Shown: positions 35,344 through 45,870, counted from the first letter of the stretch. The stretch is DNA of 64,000 nt from Lentibacter algarum (GCF_040580765.1 NZ_CP158687.1:62001-126000); one strand, 5' to 3'. Numbers and translations are program-made. The notes: generated by a model from the letters alone, not told the origin.

Positions 35344-38300
35344 CGGCGGATATGATCACCTCGCCTGCGCCTGTGTTGGCGCGATAGATGGGCCGATACA
35401 TATCTTCGACCGTGGCAGGCGCATGGTGATATTGCCCCGGAGTAACCGCACGGACGACATAGGCCAGTTCAACGGGTTTGCCAGCGTTTGAGTTGACGGC
35501 AGCGAGGAAGCGCTCTGCACGGAACTCTGTACTCTCGGCGCGGCTTGGCTTGAGCCAGCTGAGCGCGCCGATGTCGCCGCTTTGTAAGAGGTTTGGATTG
35601 TCGATCTCAAAGCCTGCGGGCAGTGGATCGTTTATCATCAGGCGTGCAGCGGCATTCTCAAAGGGTACGACCTTGAGGTGTGTCACAAGGCGATCGCCTG
35701 TTTTTACATTGAGCGTTTCGACAGGTGCGCCCTCTAGCGTGAAATAGCGGCGCTCGATTGCATATCCGTATCCTGAAGCTTCTGGCGCTACGCTTGGCAC
35801 ACCAAAGGTTGTGAGGGTCACGTCTGTGGAGGTATCTGAAGTGTTGGTTAGGCTTTGAGCGCGCCCGAGATCAGCTTCTGTGCGGCGCAGCACGGGGAGG
35901 CTTAGTGGGGCTCCGTTGAGGGACAAATTTGTTGTGGTGGACAGGAGCTTATCAACGGCGAGGAGGGTCCAGACCATTTCTTGCGTGGAGCGTTGGTTTG
36001 TTGCCTCTACAAGGTTTCCTGCAAGATCAGCTAGCTGGATGGCCTTGCTTCCTGCGTCTTGAGCCAAGGTGATGATTGCGGCGGTGTCTCGGCTGTGGGT
36101 TCCGTAGTCGGCGCGCCAGCGATAGCGCTGCGCACCAGCTGTTCTGTCAAGCAAGTCAAGGGCTTGGGTGAACATGGCGTCTGCGCGCAGCTGATCACCA
36201 TGATAGGCAAGCGCTGCGCCAAGCTGTGCCTTGCCGATCGGTGTATCAAAAGCTGCGGCTTTGACATCGGCATAGTAGCGCAGGTCGGAGACGGCGGTTT
36301 GTCCCTCTCGGGCGAGCACATAGAGCGCATAGGCCAGATCGCCGCCGCCCTCGTCGAAATCGGGGTAACTATTGGCGCGGTTGGACAGGTTCGTGAGCGC
36401 ATTTCTGAAGGCTAGATCCGGAATATCAACGCCGGCAGTGCGTGCGCGGCTTAGGAAGTCTGTGACATAGGCGTCGAGCCAGAGATCGCCGCTTTCTGGA
36501 TACCAAAGACCAAAGCTGCCAGAGGAGGACTGACGCGTGAGAATGCGCGCGACAGCGGTGTTTACTCTTTCGTTTACATCACCACGGCTGGTGAGCCCGA
36601 GGCCCTCTGTGATCGAAGAGAAGTAGAGCAGAGGCATTGCGGCTGAGGTGAGTTGTTCTGTACAGCCGTATGGGTAGCGGTCGAGTTCAGACAATAAGCT
36701 CGCCACATCAAACTTGGCGATTGGCCCTGCTGACACCAAGAGCCGCCCTGTGTTTTGGCGATAGGATTGGGTTAAGTTGGTGTCGAGCGTGAGACTTTGG
36801 CCTGCGTCCAGCACGAGCCGCCGAGTGGTTGATACTTCTGGGTCGAGCCTGCGCACTGGTAGGGTTAGGGTTTTGGTGAGAGTCACGTTGGAGGGCGTCA
36901 TGAGAGTGATTGTGATCTCGTGATCGCCGATCTCTGTCGCTGTGAGCGGGATGGATAGGGCGATCTTTTGACCTTGCTGGAGCATCACAGAGTTCGGGGT
37001 GTCAGTGAGGTCAAGGCTTAGGCCCGCGGCTTCCAGTGTGACCTCTGTTTCGCCTGTCGGGCCGTCGGCGTGTGTGATCTCAAGTCTGAGAGTAGAGCTG
37101 TCGTCGGGGGACAGAAAGTTTGGCAGGCTCGCACTCAAGACCACAGGGTCTCTGATGATAATGTCTTTATTGGCAGCGCCGACGCCTGTCCGCGACCATG
37201 CGATGGCCATGAGGCGCAGTGTGCCGTTGAACTCGGGGATATCGAGCGTGATGGTCGCAAGTCCGTCGGAGCCGACTGTGACAGGACCTTGAAAAAATGT
37301 GACCAGTTCGTCGGTGGGAGGTGGCCCCTCAAGCCCTGCAGCGGAGCCGGCGTCCCCCCCAGAGCGGATACGGCCGAGATTGCCTTTGGAGGCATCAATG
37401 AGGCGGCCATAAACGTCGCGAAGCTCGACGCCAAGCTTACGCTTGCCAAAGTAGTGCTCTTTTGGTGCAGGTGGCTCAAAGCCTGTCAGGTTGAGAATGC
37501 CGGCATCAACGGCTGCGAGCGTGACATAGGCTGTTTCGCCAGGCGTAACATTACCGACCTTCACAGCAACTTCGAGCGGCTGGCGAGGCTTGGTTTGCTC
37601 AAGTGAGAGCAGCTCGACCTCGAGTGCCTTTTGAGCGGGATCAATGTTTGCGTAGGCAAGCCCGATGGCGCGGGTGGGAAGGAAGCTGTCTTTGGTTTGC
37701 ATCGGGCTGATGTGCGTCACGGTGACATAGGCGCCTGTGCCCCAAGCCTCCGTGACGTTGATGGGTATGAGGTTTTCGCCAGCGCTGAGATCGACCATCT
37801 CAGACGAAATCAGACTGTCGGACATGACTTGTACCATGGCTGTGCCAGAGGTGCGTGGGACGACCCGCAATTGAGCGATCTCACCTACTGTGTAGTTTGT
37901 TGCATCAAGCGAAAGTTCGAGAGTGTCAGGCGTACTTACGGCGCCAGCGTCGGCGTACCATCCTGCGTCAAACGCCTCGGATGCAGCGACATATACTTCA
38001 CCGTCGAGTTCGACAAGCAGCTCATAGCTACCCCATGTGACAGGGGCGCTGACACTGCCGCGCCCGTCTGTTAACGCCAGCTCGCCTGTCGTGATACGCT
38101 TGCGCGTGATGATCGGCTCCCAGTTCCAGTTGCCGTTTTGCTCGTACCATTGGTAGCGCTTGTTGAGGCGGTTCAGCGTCCAGCGCGCCTTGCCTTGCTT
38201 TGGCTTCATATCCGTTCCAAGCAAGAGGATGTCGAACTCGGCATTTGTGTCTTCGGCGACATCTCCGTCAAACAGTGGTTTGAGTCCGATCAGGGTTGTG

Positions 38301-40765
38301 TTGCTTTGCACAGGGCGTGTTGTGCGCCGCTCTACGGGACGGCCAGAGCCTTCGGCGACCTGAACTGTGATCTGTGCTTGTAGGGGAAGTCCTTCAGCTT
38401 CTGCTTCTGGGAGCCGCAAAGGCAGGCGGGCCTTACCTGTGGTATCTGTTTTGGCAAAGGGCAGGGTGTCTGAGAGGCTGCGAAAGTCTGCCGAGTGGCG
38501 CCCAAAGAGAAATCCTGAATAGGCCTCGAGGCTGCGGGTTGCAGAGAGAGTGATGCGCCCTTCGATTGTCAGGTCGGCGGCAGGGGCTCCAAAAAGATAC
38601 TGTGCGTCAATTTCTGCGATGGCGGCGCTTTGAAAGCTGAGCTCAGTGTCTGCGATATTAATGTCAAAATCTATGCGTTCTGGCAGAAAATCCTCTAGGA
38701 GGAAGGTTGCGCTGGCGAGGGCTTCGCCGTCGGCGTCATTTCGCAGTTCAAGCGCCCAGCTTCCACGCGGCGCACTGATTGCGACGGGAAGATTGAAAAC
38801 ATGCCCGCCGGCTTGGTCCTGAGCGGACAGCTGGCGGCTGTATTCGACACCGTCCGGGCGCAGGAGAACGGCGGTCAGAGGCAGCCCCTCCAGCGCTTTT
38901 GCTTTGCTGTCGCGTAGAAGAGCTGTTGCAAAGACAGTTTCGCCAGCGCGGTAAGCCCCCCTGTCGGTGCTGATAAAGAGATCGAGTGCCTTGGGCGGAT
39001 TTCGACCTGAAACGCCGCGATCGGAGAGATCAAATGCGGGATCGGTGAGCGAGAGGAATGTCACTTCTTTTTCGTCGATGCGCGCAATGACCATCGCGGG
39101 CGCTGCGCCGCCTTTGCCTGCAGCTTGGGCAGTGTCAAATGTGGCGACGCCCTGCGAATCTGTGCGGGCCTCGGCCAACACTCTGTTGGAGCGTGATACG
39201 AGTTGAATTTGAATATCGCCAAGTGGCTTGGCTGTTTGCAAGCTCTTTGCAAAAACGTGGAGGCCGTCTCTGCCTGCGGCACTGCTTAGGCCGATATCTG
39301 TCAGAACAAACCACTGTTGGGCGACCGTTCCGTAACGATCTGTCTCGCTTTTCAGGGAGGCACTGAGAACATACACCCCAGCTGGTTGTCCCGCTATGGC
39401 TTCGGAAATGGGAAGGCGGGTTTTGCTGTCTTGATTGAGGACGCTTTCTGTAAGTCCTGTACCACTCCAGACTTCTTCGCCGATGTCGCCCGCCAATCTT
39501 TCGGCTTGAAACCGGTAGAGTGGCTTGGCGAAAAGATCGTCCTGAAACACACGCAAAATATTGCGATCACTGACGCGACGGAGAGTCAGATCAAGCTCTT
39601 CTGCGTTGACGGTTTGAACAGGTATGCTCGCCTCGCCAGAGCTGGGGAGGATATAGCCGCGCCCTGGAAAGCTCACTTTTGGCGTTCGGTCGCGCACGTA
39701 GAATTCAATTTTTGTTTCTTTGATAAGGCCTTCGCCACTTTCGGCAGGAAGACCGGCGCGGAAGGTTAAAGTATACCGCGCGCCAAATTCTACGCCAGAA
39801 ACACAGAGTTTGCGTTCTTCTGCCTCAACTGCAAAGCGCGGATCAGGCAGGGCGACAAAGCGGGTAAAGTCTTGTTCTGATTTTGACAAAGGTTCACTGA
39901 AGGTTGCGCAGATGCGAGGGGTATCTGTGGCATTGTCCACGTCATTCTCAACAACGCGGAACCCATACTTTGCGCGCGCATTGCCCAAGGCATTCGTGAT
40001 CTCTGGGGAGGCGCTCAGCGAGCTTGCCAGCTTGAGCGCTGGGACGGTGTCGCCCCCGCGCCCGCGGCGGTCGAGTGTTTTGGACATGGTCAAGAGCGCA
40101 CTGGTGCGCACATCGGCCGCCTCTGCCCGAAGGTATGCATTGATTGAAGCGAGGAAGGCATCGTTGGCGTATTTGGACTGATCACTCGTCTTTACAGGTG
40201 AAAAGACCTCTAGCAAGCGGGCATAATCTGCCCAGTCTCTGGCCAGATCTGTACGTGCCGTAACGGCGCCCATCCAGCGCCAAGCGTTTAGCGCGTCGCC
40301 AGTTGCGTCACGCTCAAATGCGGCGTCGCGCATCGCGTCGGCGCTCCATTGGCTATTTGGGTGCTTGTTTGCAAGGGCTTCTGCAAAGCTCTTTGCATTT
40401 GCCAAGTCGTATGAATTTAGAAAATTGAGCTCTTCGGCTCGCAGTGCCGAGAGCGTTTCTTCGTTGGCACTGTAAGAGCGCATTTCGACAGATTTCGCCC
40501 CTTCAAAGGGAATCCTTTCGCGCAGTGAAGATTTGGGGAAGCAGGCATTTGACTTGGTGTTGAATGTGTAAGCGATACAGGCGTCAAGGGCTGTACACGC
40601 GCGCTTGCAAGAGGCTTCGTCGGTGTCAAAAAGCTGCTGGAGATCATCTCCTAGGAAGTCAAAGTTATTAAACACAGTGACGTGCCTGTCTGGCAGCAGG
40701 CTCTGCGCCTGAGACATTGGTACGAGAACCATGAAAAGAAACAGCGCAGCAACAATACGGAACAT
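35339..40765 (-). CDS. Bacterial alpha-2-macroglobulin family protein
   Basis: Bacterial alpha-2-macroglobulins sit in the periplasm and trap proteases, paired with PBP1C. The 1808-residue protein has a signal peptide (MFRIVAALFLFMVLVP), a PAN/apple-like cysteine-rich part (about 50-75: CKRACTALDACIAYTF), many MG domains, the thioester motif CTEQ (Cys1368, in YPYGCTEQL), and a terpenoid-like helical domain after it. CxEQ is kept, so the thioester should form. The ATG at 40765 has AAGGAG seven bases upstream. A lipobox is not seen; the signal ends SQAQS. pbpC follows directly, with the stop overlapping its ATT start. Confidence 0.92.
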   Translation of the reverse strand: MFRIVAALFLFMVLVPMSQAQSLLPDRHVTVFNNFDFLGDDLQQLFDTDEASCKRACTALDACIAYTFNTKSNACFPKSSLRERIPFEGAKSVEMRSYSANEETLSALRAEELNFLNSYDLANAKSFAEALANKHPNSQWSADAMRDAAFERDATGDALNAWRWMGAVTARTDLARDWADYARLLEVFSPVKTSDQSKYANDAFLASINAYLRAEAADVRTSALLTMSKTLDRRGRGGDTVPALKLASSLSASPEITNALGNARAKYGFRVVENDVDNATDTPRICATFSEPLSKSEQDFTRFVALPDPRFAVEAEERKLCVSGVEFGARYTLTFRAGLPAESGEGLIKETKIEFYVRDRTPKVSFPGRGYILPSSGEASIPVQTVNAEELDLTLRRVSDRNILRVFQDDLFAKPLYRFQAERLAGDIGEEVWSGTGLTESVLNQDSKTRLPISEAIAGQPAGVYVLSASLKSETDRYGTVAQQWFVLTDIGLSSAAGRDGLHVFAKSLQTAKPLGDIQIQLVSRSNRVLAEARTDSQGVATFDTAQAAGKGGAAPAMVIARIDEKEVTFLSLTDPAFDLSDRGVSGRNPPKALDLFISTDRGAYRAGETVFATALLRDSKAKALEGLPLTAVLLRPDGVEYSRQLSAQDQAGGHVFNLPVAISAPRGSWALELRNDADGEALASATFLLEDFLPERIDFDINIADTELSFQSAAIAEIDAQYLFGAPAADLTIEGRITLSATRSLEAYSGFLFGRHSADFRSLSDTLPFAKTDTTGKARLPLRLPEAEAEGLPLQAQITVQVAEGSGRPVERRTTRPVQSNTTLIGLKPLFDGDVAEDTNAEFDILLLGTDMKPKQGKARWTLNRLNKRYQWYEQNGNWNWEPIITRKRITTGELALTDGRGSVSAPVTWGSYELLVELDGEVYVAASEAFDAGWYADAGAVSTPDTLELSLDATNYTVGEIAQLRVVPRTSGTAMVQVMSDSLISSEMVDLSAGENLIPINVTEAWGTGAYVTVTHISPMQTKDSFLPTRAIGLAYANIDPAQKALEVELLSLEQTKPRQPLEVAVKVGNVTPGETAYVTLAAVDAGILNLTGFEPPAPKEHYFGKRKLGVELRDVYGRLIDASKGNLGRIRSGGDAGSAAGLEGPPPTDELVTFFQGPVTVGSDGLATITLDIPEFNGTLRLMAIAWSRTGVGAANKDIIIRDPVVLSASLPNFLSPDDSSTLRLEITHADGPTGETEVTLEAAGLSLDLTDTPNSVMLQQGQKIALSIPLTATEIGDHEITITLMTPSNVTLTKTLTLPVRRLDPEVSTTRRLVLDAGQSLTLDTNLTQSYRQNTGRLLVSAGPIAKFDVASLLSELDRYPYGCTEQLTSAAMPLLYFSSITEGLGLTSRGDVNERVNTAVARILTRQSSSGSFGLWYPESGDLWLDAYVTDFLSRARTAGVDIPDLAFRNALTNLSNRANSYPDFDEGGGDLAYALYVLAREGQTAVSDLRYYADVKAAAFDTPIGKAQLGAALAYHGDQLRADAMFTQALDLLDRTAGAQRYRWRADYGTHSRDTAAIITLAQDAGSKAIQLADLAGNLVEATNQRSTQEMVWTLLAVDKLLSTTTNLSLNGAPLSLPVLRRTEADLGRAQSLTNTSDTSTDVTLTTFGVPSVAPEASGYGYAIERRYFTLEGAPVETLNVKTGDRLVTHLKVVPFENAAARLMINDPLPAGFEIDNPNLLQSGDIGALSWLKPSRAESTEFRAERFLAAVNSNAGKPVELAYVVRAVTPGQYHHAPATVEDMYRPIYRANTGAGEVIISAD

Positions 40766-40901
40766 AACAATCTCCTTGAGTCGTCTTGATGGTCGCACAG
40801 CGGGGGCTGTTCGCGCAATGTTTTCGCCTAAACATTAAATCTATCTTCACTGAGCTTGTGCAAGTTTGGCCCATCGGTTGACAGAGTATGGCGGAGATCA
40901 G

Positions 40902-43076
40902 ATGAGCCTGACGGGCAAGCTCACGCAAGAAAGGCGGGCACGCCTTGCTGCAGAACGGCTGCTTGAGCAAAAGCAGGCCGAGCTTTTTGCCGCCAATCAG
41001 AAACTTGGCGCACATGCCAAGAAGCTCTCCGCTGAAATTGTTGAAACGCGCGCAGAAGTGAAAAATGTGCGCGACGAAAACCTGCGCGTAAAAACAGACC
41101 TTTCGATTGCGCAAAAGAAAATCGAAATCGCCGAACGCAGGCTTTGGCTGTCTATCGAGTCCATCAATGATGGCTTTGCCTTCTTCAATGCAGACAGTCA
41201 GATGATCATTGCCAATAGGGCATATCTTTGGGTGTTCGACGGGCTTGAAGATGTTGCGCCTGGAGTGAGCTATGTGACGTTGCTTCAGTTGCTCACCGAG
41301 GAGGGGATTGTCGATCTGGAGGGGCAGGCGCCTGCAGCTTGGCGTGCGACGATGTTGAGCCGTTGGCAGAGCCCTGCACCAGACCCAGTAACGATCAGGC
41401 TTTGGAACGGGGAGTATATCAAGCTGATTGATCAGCGTGGTCATGGTGGGGACGTTGTCAGCCTTGCACTCAATATCAGCGAAACAGTGCGCTATCAGCG
41501 TGAGCTAAAAGAGGCGCGTGACAATGCAGAAACTGCGGCCCGGGCCAAGTCTGCCTTCCTTGCGAACATGAGCCATGAAATCCGCACGCCAATGAATGGA
41601 GTTGTCGGAATGGCCGAGCTGCTGCTTGAGACGCCGTTGGACGATGAGCAAAATCTCTTTGCGAAGACGATTAAAAATTCTGGTGAGGCACTTTTGGTCA
41701 TTATCAACGATGTGCTCGATTTCTCCAAGCTCGACGCCGAGAAAATGGTTCTTCAGCATGAGGCTTTTGACTTTGAAGGGGCTCTCAACGAAGTAGTGAT
41801 GCTGCTCCAGCCTGCATTGCAGGACAAGGAGGTTCAGATCATTGTAGATTACGATATGTTCTTGCCCACGCATTTTATCGGAGATGTGGGACGACTGCGG
41901 CAGGTTTTGACCAACCTCATTGGGAATGCTGTCAAATTTACCAGCAAAGGGTGTGTTCTGGTGCGCGTCGTTGGCGTATTTGATCCTGTTGCCAACAAGA
42001 CGCGCCTCCATGTGAGCGTGCAAGACACAGGGATTGGCATTCCTGCGGACAAACAGGTGCATGTGTTTGGTGAATTCAACCAAGTCGATGATGCACGCAA
42101 TCGTTCATATGAAGGGACGGGGCTGGGACTTTCGATTAGCCAGAAACTGATCCGTATGATGGGTGGTGAGATCTGGGTTGAATCTGAAGAGGGCGTTGGC
42201 TCAACCTTTGGATTTAAGGTTGAACTTGCAACAGAAGCGCAGGCGGATACGAGTACATGGAAGGCGCTTGAGGGGCGCGCGCTTGTGCTTGAGCCATCAG
42301 ATTTGATCGCCGATACAGCACAGAAGCAGTTGTCACGCCTCGGACTTTCTGCGGAGCGCTGTGCGACTGCCTCTGATGCGATTGGTGCCCTTGGAGAGGA
42401 TGTCACTGTTGTTTTAGCGGACAGCGCGATGGTGGGGTACGATCTTCTGCCCGCATTGGACGCAGCGGGTTATAAGGGCCGTGTTGTTTTGATGAGTGCG
42501 CAGCTTGGCACGTATCAGCAGCAAGGCGATAATGGGCTTGATGTTCATGAGCTATTGAAGCCGTTGGTCACACGTCAGCTTGTTGAAAAGCTATGCCTTG
42601 CGGCACCCAGAACAGAAGAAGCCGCATCAGTCGCGGCAGATGTCTTTGAGGCGAATGGTGAGAAGCGCAAAATGCGCATCTTGGCCGCCGAAGACAACAA
42701 AACAAATCAGCTCGTGTTCCGCAAAATGGTGAAGGCGCTGGATATTGACTTGAAGTTTGCGGGTAACGGCCGGGAGGCTGTTGAGCTCTATCAGTCTTTT
42801 GAGCCGGATCTGGTGTTTATGGATATTTCCATGCCTGAAATGGATGGCAAAGAGGCAACCCGCGCGATCAGGGCGCTTGAGGCAGAGAGCGGCAAACATG
42901 TGCCTGTACTGGCGCTCACGGCCCATGCCATGGGGGGGGACAAGGAAGAGATCATGTCTGCTGGCATGGACCAGTTTTTGACAAAACCGTTGCGCAAAGC
43001 AGAGATATACGCCGCCATTGGAGGGTATCAGCCAAAGGGAGTGCAGCCTGTTCAGGCGGATGAGGCTGCGGCTTAG
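40902..43076 (+). CDS. Hybrid histidine kinase with PAS-like sensor and two receiver-like domains
   Basis: The 724-residue cytoplasmic kinase starts with a coiled coil (about residues 5-85), then a PAS-like domain (SINDGFAFFNADSQMIIANRAYL). A HisKA domain follows with His225 (MSHEIRTPMNG), then an HATPase with GTGLGLSISQKL. Next is a divergent receiver-like module (about 450-560: VVLADSAMVG, KPLVT) and a canonical receiver with Asp641 (FMDISMPEMDG) and Lys in FLTKPL. No membrane segment is seen, so the signal is cytoplasmic. GGAG lies before the ATG at 40902. It is divergent from the alpha-2-macroglobulin and overlaps yaaA by four bases at its end. Its output partner is unknown. Confidence 0.9.
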   Translation: MSLTGKLTQERRARLAAERLLEQKQAELFAANQKLGAHAKKLSAEIVETRAEVKNVRDENLRVKTDLSIAQKKIEIAERRLWLSIESINDGFAFFNADSQMIIANRAYLWVFDGLEDVAPGVSYVTLLQLLTEEGIVDLEGQAPAAWRATMLSRWQSPAPDPVTIRLWNGEYIKLIDQRGHGGDVVSLALNISETVRYQRELKEARDNAETAARAKSAFLANMSHEIRTPMNGVVGMAELLLETPLDDEQNLFAKTIKNSGEALLVIINDVLDFSKLDAEKMVLQHEAFDFEGALNEVVMLLQPALQDKEVQIIVDYDMFLPTHFIGDVGRLRQVLTNLIGNAVKFTSKGCVLVRVVGVFDPVANKTRLHVSVQDTGIGIPADKQVHVFGEFNQVDDARNRSYEGTGLGLSISQKLIRMMGGEIWVESEEGVGSTFGFKVELATEAQADTSTWKALEGRALVLEPSDLIADTAQKQLSRLGLSAERCATASDAIGALGEDVTVVLADSAMVGYDLLPALDAAGYKGRVVLMSAQLGTYQQQGDNGLDVHELLKPLVTRQLVEKLCLAAPRTEEAASVAADVFEANGEKRKMRILAAEDNKTNQLVFRKMVKALDIDLKFAGNGREAVELYQSFEPDLVFMDISMPEMDGKEATRAIRALEAESGKHVPVLALTAHAMGGDKEEIMSAGMDQFLTKPLRKAEIYAAIGGYQPKGVQPVQADEAAA

Positions 43077-43828
43077 CCCGCGCGCAAAAAGGCGGGCTTG
43101 TCAGGAGCGGACAACTCGGGCGCATAGGCATAGCCGCCCGTGTCAAACGCTGTCAGCGCCTCTGCGTCTTTCAAGCGGTTCTCGACGATGAAGCGGGCCA
43201 TCGCTCCGCGGGCCTTCTTGGCGTAGAAGCTCACGATCTTGGGGCCTTGCGGTTTGTCCTCATAGAACATCGGCGTGATGACGCGTGGTTTAAGCGCTTT
43301 CAGATCAACCGCGCCGAAGTATTCCTGACTGGCACAGTTCACAAGAATATCTGCGCCTGCGGCCTCTGCTTCGGTATTCAGTTGCTCTGCAATGGCGCTT
43401 CCCCAGTATTCATAGAGGTTCTTGCCTTGTGGCGTCTTGAAGCGTGTACCCATTTCAAGGCGATAGGGCTTGATGGCATCCAGCGGACGCAAGAGGCCAT
43501 AGAGACCCGAAAGAATGCGCAGATGTCCGCCAGCCCATTGCATGGCATCTTCTTCAAGGCTTGCGGCCTCAAGGCCTGAATAGGTATCGCCATTGAACAT
43601 GAGAGCGGCTGGGGCGGGGCTGAGGGTATCCCAGTTTTGGAAGCGATCATAATTGAGCTTGGCCAAACTGTCGCTCAGGTGCATGAGCTTGGCCAGATCT
43701 GCAGCGGTGAGCTTTGCGGCCTCTGCCGCGAGGGCTTCGGCACGGGGCGAAAATGTCGGCTCCGTTACAGGCAGAGTGGTTCCTGCGGTTTCGTTCAGCT
43801 TTTTAGCTGGTGAAATAACTACAAGCAT
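43073..43828 (-). CDS. yaaA: Peroxide stress protein YaaA (DUF328)
   Basis: YaaA lowers free iron during peroxide stress and binds DNA in enterobacteria. The 251-residue protein begins MLVVISPAKKLNET and holds LSGLYGLLRPLDAIKPYRLEMGT and FYAKKARGAMARFI, the family's marks. Two ATGs, 43834 and 43828, are possible. GGGGG at 43838-43842 is nine bases from 43828 but only three from 43834, so 43828 was preferred. It is the last gene of yggT-recQ-yaaA; recQ ends next to its start. Confidence 0.92.
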   Translation of the reverse strand: MLVVISPAKKLNETAGTTLPVTEPTFSPRAEALAAEAAKLTAADLAKLMHLSDSLAKLNYDRFQNWDTLSPAPAALMFNGDTYSGLEAASLEEDAMQWAGGHLRILSGLYGLLRPLDAIKPYRLEMGTRFKTPQGKNLYEYWGSAIAEQLNTEAEAAGADILVNCASQEYFGAVDLKALKPRVITPMFYEDKPQGPKIVSFYAKKARGAMARFIVENRLKDAEALTAFDTGGYAYAPELSAPDKPAFLRAG

Positions 43829-43830
43829 AT

Positions 43831-45870
43831 TCATACACCCCCATGTATCAGGTCAATAAAGGCTGGTCCAAATCGCTCGGTGCGTTTGTCGCCGATCAGC
43901 CGCTCTAATGCATCTAGGGACTGTGGCCTCATTTGTGCAACCTTTGCGAGCTGTGAATTTGTCAGGGTGAGTGGTTTTTGTGTCCCGCAACTGCCTCGTT
44001 GGAGCGTATTTTGGGCGTCAACGAGCTGATCAAATAGGCTCCCCGCTGGTTTACCGGCAAGTTTGCGGCGCGCTGGCGAGGCTTTGGGCGCATCTTCGGC
44101 GAGCACTGACAAAAACGCGTGTCCGTATTTTTCGAGTTTCTTTTGGCCGACGCCTGCAATCATGGCGAAGTCATCAAGCGATTGGGGCTTGTGCTTGACC
44201 ATCTCGATGAGCGTCTTGTCATTGAAGACGATATAGGCTGGGAGGTTGGCAGCTTCTGCGAGCGCGCGGCGCTTGGCTTTGAGGGCAGAAAAGAGTGGCG
44301 CGTCTTCTTCGGACACCAGCATCTTGATTTTGGGGCCGCTTGTCGCTGTGCTGACAAGGTCTTTGCGAAGCGTGAGAGTTGCTTTTCCCTTGAGCAGCGG
44401 GTGTGCTTTGCGCGTGATCTTGAGTGCACCATGTGCTCGGGCGTCTGGGCGTATTAGATCGTGCCCCATGAGCTGACGTAAAACCGCCTGCCATTGTGCG
44501 GGGCGATAGGCTGTTCCCACGCCGAATGTGGGCAGGGCGTCATGTCCAAACTGACGCACCTTGTCTGTGAGTTTGCCAAGAAGAATGTCGATAATTTGGC
44601 CTGCACCAAAGCGCTCTTCACTGCGTAGGATTGCTGAGAGCGCCATGCGCGCGGCTTCGGTGGCGTCAAATGTCTCGGGGGGAGTGTCGCAGAGGTCGCA
44701 GTTGTTGCAAGGTTCTGAGGCCTCGTTGAAATAAGACAAAAGGAGTTGGCGGCGACAGCTGGTGGCCTCGGCCAGCCCTAGAAGCGCGTTGAGGCGGCCA
44801 TGATCGGCCTCTTGCCGATCGGCTGGGGCGAGACTTTCGTCAATCTGGGCTCGCCTCAGGCGAATATCTTCTGGGCCATAGAGTGTGAGCGTTTCGGCAC
44901 GCGCGCCATCGCGGCCAGCACGGCCAATTTCCTGATAGTAGCCCTCGACCGATTTGGGCAGATCTGCGTGGGCGACCCAGCGGATGTCGGGTTTGTCGAC
45001 GCCCATGCCGAAGGCGATGGTCGCAACAACGATGAGTGCATCTTCTGTGTTGAAGCGGTGCTCGACGCGGCGGCGTTCGTCAGGGTCCATTGCGCCATGG
45101 TAGTGGCAGGCATTGTGACCCTCGTCGCGCAGAGCAGCAGCCAGCGCTTCTGTTTTGGCACGTGTGGCGCAATAGACAATCCCACATTGGCCACGCCGCG
45201 CGCCTGCATAGCTCAATATCTGCTGGCGCGGCTTGTCTTTGGGCGCGAAGGCGAGGCTGATGTTTGGTCTGTCAAACCCGTGCAAGAACCGCCGCGGTTC
45301 TGTGCCTGCGAACAGGCGGGTAATGATTTCGCCTTGGGTTTCGTTGTCTGCTGTGGCGGTGAAAGCGGCAAGGGGAACACCGAGATAGCGCTGAAGCTCG
45401 CCGATCCGCAGATAATCGGGGCGGAAGTCATGGCCCCACTGACTGACGCAATGCGCTTCGTCAACCGCGATGCGCGCAACACCTGCGTCGCGCAGGATAT
45501 TGCGCGTCACGGTTGAGGAGAGCCTCTCTGGCGCGAGATAAAGTAAGCTCAGCTCGCCGGTGCGGGCGGCATCAATCACAGCTTGGTTTTCGTCCTCGCT
45601 TGCAGCGGATGTGAGCGCGCCAGCGGCGACGCCTGCTTGTTTCAGGGCGGAAACCTGATCGCGCATCAGTGCGATTAGCGGGGAAATCACAAGGGTCAGG
45701 CCTTCGCCCATAAGTGCGGGGAGCTGGTAGCAGAGAGATTTGCCGCCACCCGTCGGCATGATTGCCAACACGCTTTCGCCGTTGGCCACAGCGCGCACAA
45801 TCTCTTCCTGCCCGGGGCGGAAGGCGTCAAAGCCGAAAACGGACTTTAGAAGCGCATTTGCCGAAGCCAT
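43831..45870 (-). CDS. recQ: ATP-dependent DNA helicase RecQ
   Basis: RecQ unwinds DNA 3'-5' in recombination repair. The 679-residue protein shows the order helicase (Walker A PTGGGKSLCY, DEAH in AVDEAHCVSQWGHDFRPDYL), second helicase half (IAFGMGVDKPDIRWVAHAD), zinc-binding RQC (CRRQLLLSYFNE, CNNCDLCD), winged helix, and C-terminal HRDC repeats. It lies 66 bases after yggT and runs into yaaA on the same strand. Confidence 0.96.
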   Translation of the reverse strand: MASANALLKSVFGFDAFRPGQEEIVRAVANGESVLAIMPTGGGKSLCYQLPALMGEGLTLVISPLIALMRDQVSALKQAGVAAGALTSAASEDENQAVIDAARTGELSLLYLAPERLSSTVTRNILRDAGVARIAVDEAHCVSQWGHDFRPDYLRIGELQRYLGVPLAAFTATADNETQGEIITRLFAGTEPRRFLHGFDRPNISLAFAPKDKPRQQILSYAGARRGQCGIVYCATRAKTEALAAALRDEGHNACHYHGAMDPDERRRVEHRFNTEDALIVVATIAFGMGVDKPDIRWVAHADLPKSVEGYYQEIGRAGRDGARAETLTLYGPEDIRLRRAQIDESLAPADRQEADHGRLNALLGLAEATSCRRQLLLSYFNEASEPCNNCDLCDTPPETFDATEAARMALSAILRSEERFGAGQIIDILLGKLTDKVRQFGHDALPTFGVGTAYRPAQWQAVLRQLMGHDLIRPDARAHGALKITRKAHPLLKGKATLTLRKDLVSTATSGPKIKMLVSEEDAPLFSALKAKRRALAEAANLPAYIVFNDKTLIEMVKHKPQSLDDFAMIAGVGQKKLEKYGHAFLSVLAEDAPKASPARRKLAGKPAGSLFDQLVDAQNTLQRGSCGTQKPLTLTNSQLAKVAQMRPQSLDALERLIGDKRTERFGPAFIDLIHGGV

